A stretch of 64,000 nt of DNA from Bacteroidetes bacterium GWF2_40_14 (GTDB lineage Bacteria; Bacteroidota; Bacteroidia; Bacteroidales; UBA932), in the NCBI GenBank assembly GCA_001769195.1, contig MEOK01000015.1, forward strand, positions 31,583 to 95,582, read 5' to 3'. Within the stretch, counting starts at the first letter, position 1. Every line of letters begins with the position of its first letter. The position numbers and the translations under genes were made by a program. The notes under the pieces were generated by a model, which was not told the DNA's origin, searched no databases, and saw only the letters and a list, made by a program, of their open reading frames with translations. Below are positions 60,347 through 64,000 of the stretch, piece after piece.

Positions 60347-62152
60347 ATGGACAGAGTGAGAAAATATTTGCTTTTAATAATCTTAATAATTTCGGGACTT
60401 TCTTGCCAACACTACAATGAGAAAGTTCCCAAACTTTATAGAAATTATCAAGAAACTTCAGAGATAAAAATAATATTGGTTAATGATACTACTATAAGAA
60501 ATTTAGAAATTTTGGCAAAAGTATGGGGTTTTGTCAAATACTATCATCCTGTTTTTGAGGATAGTATATATAATATCGATTATGAATTGTTTGAATTAAT
60601 TCCAAAAATTGTAAAATCCACACCTAAAGACAGAGATGAAATTCTAAACATATGGATAGACAGCTTTGGACCTTTTGCATCAGATAAAGAAGAGTATGAC
60701 AGAATTATCTCCAACCCCAATGTAAAACTGAAGCCCTCTACAGAATGGATAGATGATACAACTACACATGGCAAGGCTCTTAGTGAAAAGCTGATACAGG
60801 TTAAGTATGCTAAAAGGAAAGGTGAAAATCATTACGTCCAGTTTTTCAAATACATTGGCAATCCAAACTTTAAGAATGAAAACTCTTATAGTCAACTCGT
60901 CGATGTTGACTGTGGCTACAGGCTATTATCCTTATTCCGTTACTGGAATATGATTGAATATTATTATCCATCTAAATATCTCACAGATAATGAATGGAGA
61001 ACAATCTTAAAGAAATATATCCCATTATTTATAAATGCAAAATATCGAGTTGATTACAATTTGATTTGCTATCGGTTAATATCGGAGATTAATGATACTC
61101 ACGCTTTTGCCTTTTATATATTTAATAAAATAATTGGAAATAAACTAGCTCCATTATCACTTCGTTGTATTGTAAATAAAATTGTTATAGATGATACATA
61201 TAAATTTTTAACAAGGGAAAAACATCAAAATAATTCAAGAAAAGAATTTGTAAGTAGTCTTGTAACAGATAATAACTTAACGGGTGGATTCAAGGTGGGA
61301 GACGAGATTATTAGAGTTAATAATCAGTCAATTGATTCGTTGATAAAATTAGTTAGAAAATATTCATCATATTCAAACGAAGCGGTATTTATGCGAGATG
61401 CTGTGGTCAATGTATTAAGAAACCAAAAAGATTCAATTTCATTAACCTATTTAAGGCATTCTATAATAAAAGATACTGTATTGAAAACAATCAGCGAAAA
61501 TAATTATTTGTCAAAATATCGTGAAAAATTTAATCAAAAGATTCATCAGTGTTATAGATCGATAAATGATTCGACTGGATATATTTATCCAGGACAATAT
61601 AAAAGCGGGAATGCATTAGAGATATATGAGAAGATCAAAAATAAAAAGGGAATTGTTATTGACTTAAGATGCTATCCGGATCCTCGTGAAAGAATGATAA
61701 AAGGTTTTATTGAAAAATTTCTTATTCCCAGAGATACTACTTTTTGTGTGGTTAGTATGGCAGATTTTAAAATTCCAGGGATGTTTAGCAGTATACCAGT
61801 TAAGATTAGAGGAACCAAAAATTATTATACAGGCAAAATAGTCGTAATAGTAAATGAAGACACTCAAAGTGCAGCAGAATATCACGCAATGGCATTTCAG
61901 TCATCTCCCAATACCGTCGTTTTAGGGTCGTCGACTGCTGGCGCAGATGGGAACATTTCAATTCTCTCTTTACCTGGCGGAGTTCATAGCATATTTTCCG
62001 GAATAGGGATATATTATCCGGATGGAAAACAAACACAGCGAAAGGGGATAAGAATTGATGAAGTTGTAAAGCCAACAGTCAAAGGAATTAAAGAAGGGCG
62101 CGACGAAGTTTTAGAAAGAGCCATATCTATCATATGTAACTACAAACATTAG
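60347..62152 (+). CDS. S41-family peptidase lipoprotein
   Basis: 601 residues, with lipobox GLSCQ (Cys near residue 20). An N-terminal helical part (ILAKVWGFVKYYHPVFED, and a similar block RYWNMIEYYYPS near 205), a PDZ-like region (about 320-345, GFKVGDEIIRVNNQSIDSL) and the S41 protease domain with IVIDLRCYPD, VVIVNEDTQSAAEYHAMAFQ holding the catalytic Ser near 507, and STAGADGN. Tail-specific-protease-like, probably periplasmic. AT-rich, unlike the core genes before tRNA-Met, which fits an acquired island. Convergent with abiEii. Confidence 0.88.
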   Translation: MDRVRKYLLLIILIISGLSCQHYNEKVPKLYRNYQETSEIKIILVNDTTIRNLEILAKVWGFVKYYHPVFEDSIYNIDYELFELIPKIVKSTPKDRDEILNIWIDSFGPFASDKEEYDRIISNPNVKLKPSTEWIDDTTTHGKALSEKLIQVKYAKRKGENHYVQFFKYIGNPNFKNENSYSQLVDVDCGYRLLSLFRYWNMIEYYYPSKYLTDNEWRTILKKYIPLFINAKYRVDYNLICYRLISEINDTHAFAFYIFNKIIGNKLAPLSLRCIVNKIVIDDTYKFLTREKHQNNSRKEFVSSLVTDNNLTGGFKVGDEIIRVNNQSIDSLIKLVRKYSSYSNEAVFMRDAVVNVLRNQKDSISLTYLRHSIIKDTVLKTISENNYLSKYREKFNQKIHQCYRSINDSTGYIYPGQYKSGNALEIYEKIKNKKGIVIDLRCYPDPRERMIKGFIEKFLIPRDTTFCVVSMADFKIPGMFSSIPVKIRGTKNYYTGKIVVIVNEDTQSAAEYHAMAFQSSPNTVVLGSSTAGADGNISILSLPGGVHSIFSGIGIYYPDGKQTQRKGIRIDEVVKPTVKGIKEGRDEVLERAISIICNYKH

Positions 62153-62211
62153 GGTTATTGAAATTTACTATATGTTACCAAAACCATTGGGCCCCGTAAG
62201 ATAGATTTCAG

Positions 62212-63000
62212 TTATATTTTCTCAATTAACTCTCTTTTTACTAACTCATAAGCCTCTATCGGATTAAATTTCTCTCCAATTCGCAATAGATTATTTGTGT
62301 CTGAGAGGAAAAATTCATCTTGCATTTTCAAGTCCATGTTCATTATGAATTCTTTTTGCGAAAGGGGAGTATCCACAACAAATTCCATATATTTTTTGTA
62401 ACAGACGATAATTTTTTGACAATCAGGTTTTGATACACTAAGTGCCTTATATAGATCAAAAAGGTCTCTTCCTTTGTTCCTTTGATAAAGCGCCCTTAGT
62501 TTTGTGCCAAGTAGTTCTTCAAGCTGGTATGTTGTTATTATACATTCATCTTTGTACCAGTCACTGTCAACATCAAACTTGAACTGATTATATCCCAAAA
62601 CAGAGAAATGTTCTCTGCAATTTGTTTCAATTTTTATACGCAGACTAATGATAGGGGGTACTTCTGAATCAACTCTGAATATCATTGTATTATTATTGGC
62701 CTTCTGTTTTATTTTTGCTTTTCCCAGAAAAGACAAAACCTTCCTAAGCCTATCAAGTACGTTTGAAATAGGTTCTGCTTTTATTTGGACCAGATCAATA
62801 TCTTCTGAATATCTGGGTTGCGGGTATAGGAATAGTTTATGAAGAGCTGTGCCCCCTCTAAATGCAAGGTTGGATGCTAAGAGTTCATCTTTAAATATTT
62901 CTGTAAGAGATTTGCACAGGATTAAATCTTGCTCTACTTGCTCTGTTGTCTTCCATGGAGCATTGTTGTTCCATTGCCTTATTAGTAATTCCGGTACCAT
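62212..63000 (-). CDS. abiEii: AbiEii/AbiGii-type nucleotidyltransferase toxin
   Basis: 262 residues. Nucleotidyltransferase motifs in order: FRGGTALHKLF (about 47-57), YSEDIDLVQI with the paired Asp, IKIETNCRE, and LLGTKLRALYQRNKGRDLFDLYKAL. These are the four motifs of AbiEii toxins. AbiEii/MenT-like toxins transfer nucleotides to target RNAs or proteins and stop growth on phage infection (established for the family). The start codon shares one base with the abiEi stop (TAATG), so it is translationally coupled to its antitoxin. Convergent with the S41 gene. Confidence 0.88.
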   Translation of the reverse strand: MVPELLIRQWNNNAPWKTTEQVEQDLILCKSLTEIFKDELLASNLAFRGGTALHKLFLYPQPRYSEDIDLVQIKAEPISNVLDRLRKVLSFLGKAKIKQKANNNTMIFRVDSEVPPIISLRIKIETNCREHFSVLGYNQFKFDVDSDWYKDECIITTYQLEELLGTKLRALYQRNKGRDLFDLYKALSVSKPDCQKIIVCYKKYMEFVVDTPLSQKEFIMNMDLKMQDEFFLSDTNNLLRIGEKFNPIEAYELVKRELIEKI

Positions 63001-63815
63001 TAGTCAATCTCTATTTGAGTATTAATAATTACTTTCCATTTTTTGTTAATTGGACAATCTTTAATTGATTTTCGATTTCTCAACGGAACTGTTCTTAGTT
63101 TTAAACCATATTTCTGAATTTTGTTCCATAAATCATTTGCAAGGGACTCAAATTCCAATTCTTCCTCCAGCAGGTATCCAAGGCGTTGTAAAACAGGCAA
63201 AGGAAAGTATCCAAAAAATGAGGAATTGATATTTTTTTTGAAATCAACTTCTTCAGCTAGCTCACTTAATACAGTTGCAGCTCGATTAAGTCCTCCAATA
63301 TTTTTCTCATACAATATCAGATCTGCAGCTGTAAGTTCCGGAGATGATACTTTTATTGTCCCGGATGGGGTGTTCTTAGATACAAGGTATTCTTTGGGGA
63401 TTTGCTTCCTGCAATAAAAGTTAATCTGTATCCCTTTTTTAGTTGTAGATCTAAAAGATGGTGGTTCGATCATTACAGAATATGTCTGTGGACTTTGATG
63501 GGCAGATCCAAATATCGCCGCTGCATTTAATAAGCAAACATAATATTCTTTATTGAGATGTTTCATCAATTGGTCTATAAACATATTTGCAGGTAATATT
63601 CCCATTGAATAATACTGTAGAGGAATGATAAGATAAAATCCCTTCCAGACAGATATTATTTTACCTTTTCGAGTTAATCTGGTTAGTGCATTTTTTACTG
63701 CTTGTCCATTATGATTCGGGAAAGCTTCTAAAACCTCTTCAAAGGAAAAACTAATTTTTCCCCGTTTTTCCAATTCTTCAACCCAGTCCTTAATCCAATT
63801 TATTTTATTATCCAT
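63000..63815 (-). CDS. abiEi: AbiEi-type antitoxin / transcriptional regulator
   Basis: About 271 residues from the ATG at 63815 or 63818. N-terminal winged helix (KISFSFEEVLEAFPNHNGQA, then ALTRLTRKGKIISVWKGFYL) and a larger C-terminal domain with SSPELTAADLILYEKNIGGL, typical of AbiEi proteins. It represses the operon and counteracts AbiEii (type IV mode in studied systems). A -7 box TACTTTTG at 63840-63847 (minus) directly upstream supports this start. The longer frame begins at a TTG at 63842 inside the promoter. Confidence 0.85.
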   Translation of the reverse strand: MDNKINWIKDWVEELEKRGKISFSFEEVLEAFPNHNGQAVKNALTRLTRKGKIISVWKGFYLIIPLQYYSMGILPANMFIDQLMKHLNKEYYVCLLNAAAIFGSAHQSPQTYSVMIEPPSFRSTTKKGIQINFYCRKQIPKEYLVSKNTPSGTIKVSSPELTAADLILYEKNIGGLNRAATVLSELAEEVDFKKNINSSFFGYFPLPVLQRLGYLLEEELEFESLANDLWNKIQKYGLKLRTVPLRNRKSIKDCPINKKWKVIINTQIEID

Positions 63816-63839
63816 CATGTGTAAATTACATAACAACTG

Positions 63840-63847
63840 CAAAAGTA
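63840..63847 (-). promoter_or_regulatory. -7 box for the abiE operon
   Basis: On the minus strand TACTTTTG fits TAnnTTTG, 22 to 25 bases before the AbiEi start codons. No clear -33 element seen. Confidence 0.55.
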
Positions 63848-64000
63848 ATCATATTTTGATTATTTGCGCATATAAATTGTAAAACAAATCCACGATCTGC
63901 CAGTTAAAAATTACATGATGTTATTAATCAGTAATATATATAATATTTTCCATTTTAATTTTAGTAACCGTTCATTGAGCCCCGCCTTTTTATATGTATT

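Overview
The window comes from a member of the Bacteroidota, most likely order Bacteroidales; I could not fix the family. The grounds are two SusC/SusD loci with FecR anti-sigma and ECF sigma genes, promoters of the Bacteroidetes type (-33 TTTG or TTG, -7 TAnnTTTG), tyrosine-recombinase and DUF3987 mobile-element genes, many lipoproteins and Por/OMP-type barrels, and few Shine-Dalgarno sites.

Layout. (1) 1-8458: right-hand part of an AT-rich integrated element that runs off the left edge. It carries a tyrosine recombinase at its right end, a helix-turn-helix/DUF3987 pair, a short RadC, a HEPN-like protein, a DUF4468-like exported protein, an XRE repressor with a palindromic operator, and several unknown proteins. 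It ends at an 18-bp segment that reads like the 3' end of a tRNA (perhaps Leu), followed by a terminator. (2) 8461-13347: marC, then a seven-gene piece of the S10 ribosomal operon (rplC-rplD-rplW-rplB-rpsS-rplV-rpsC) with its own promoter and terminator; rpsJ and rplP onward are absent, and S3 has an RG-rich tail. (3) 13385-22509: an exported Memo-like protein, a class-C beta-lactamase-like hydrolase overlapping a GNAT gene, a shikimate operon aroB-aroDA(fusion)-aroC, and comM. (4) 22605-41043: an outer-membrane barrel protein and two complete sigma/FecR/SusC/SusD systems; the second adds DUF4843 and PKD-like lipoproteins. No glycoside hydrolase or peptidase lies inside either locus, so the substrates are unknown. 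(5) 41044-50608: a 282-bp MITE-like inverted repeat, a thioredoxin, tsaE, namZ, a selenium operon for tRNA 2-selenouridine (selU-dsrE-selD), a FadL-type porin and a DPP-IV-type peptidase. (6) 50647-58943: housekeeping genes, including a tightly coupled operon orf-mutL-rhomboid-endonuclease/phosphatase-tsaC, rsmE and ispF. (7) 59050-64000: tRNA-Met(CAT) followed by a palindromic and tandem repeat array, a hicAB pair with a frameshifted toxin, an S41 peptidase lipoprotein and an AbiE toxin-antitoxin pair; this looks like an accessory island.

No single gene set in the window is clearly a new system. The observations I think most worth checking are the palindromic 109-bp repeat array behind tRNA-Met, the MutL that has lost its DQH(A/R) nuclease motif, the detached S10 sub-operon with the RG-tailed S3, the AroD-AroA fusion, the MITE-like element, and the uncharacterised cargo of the integrated element.
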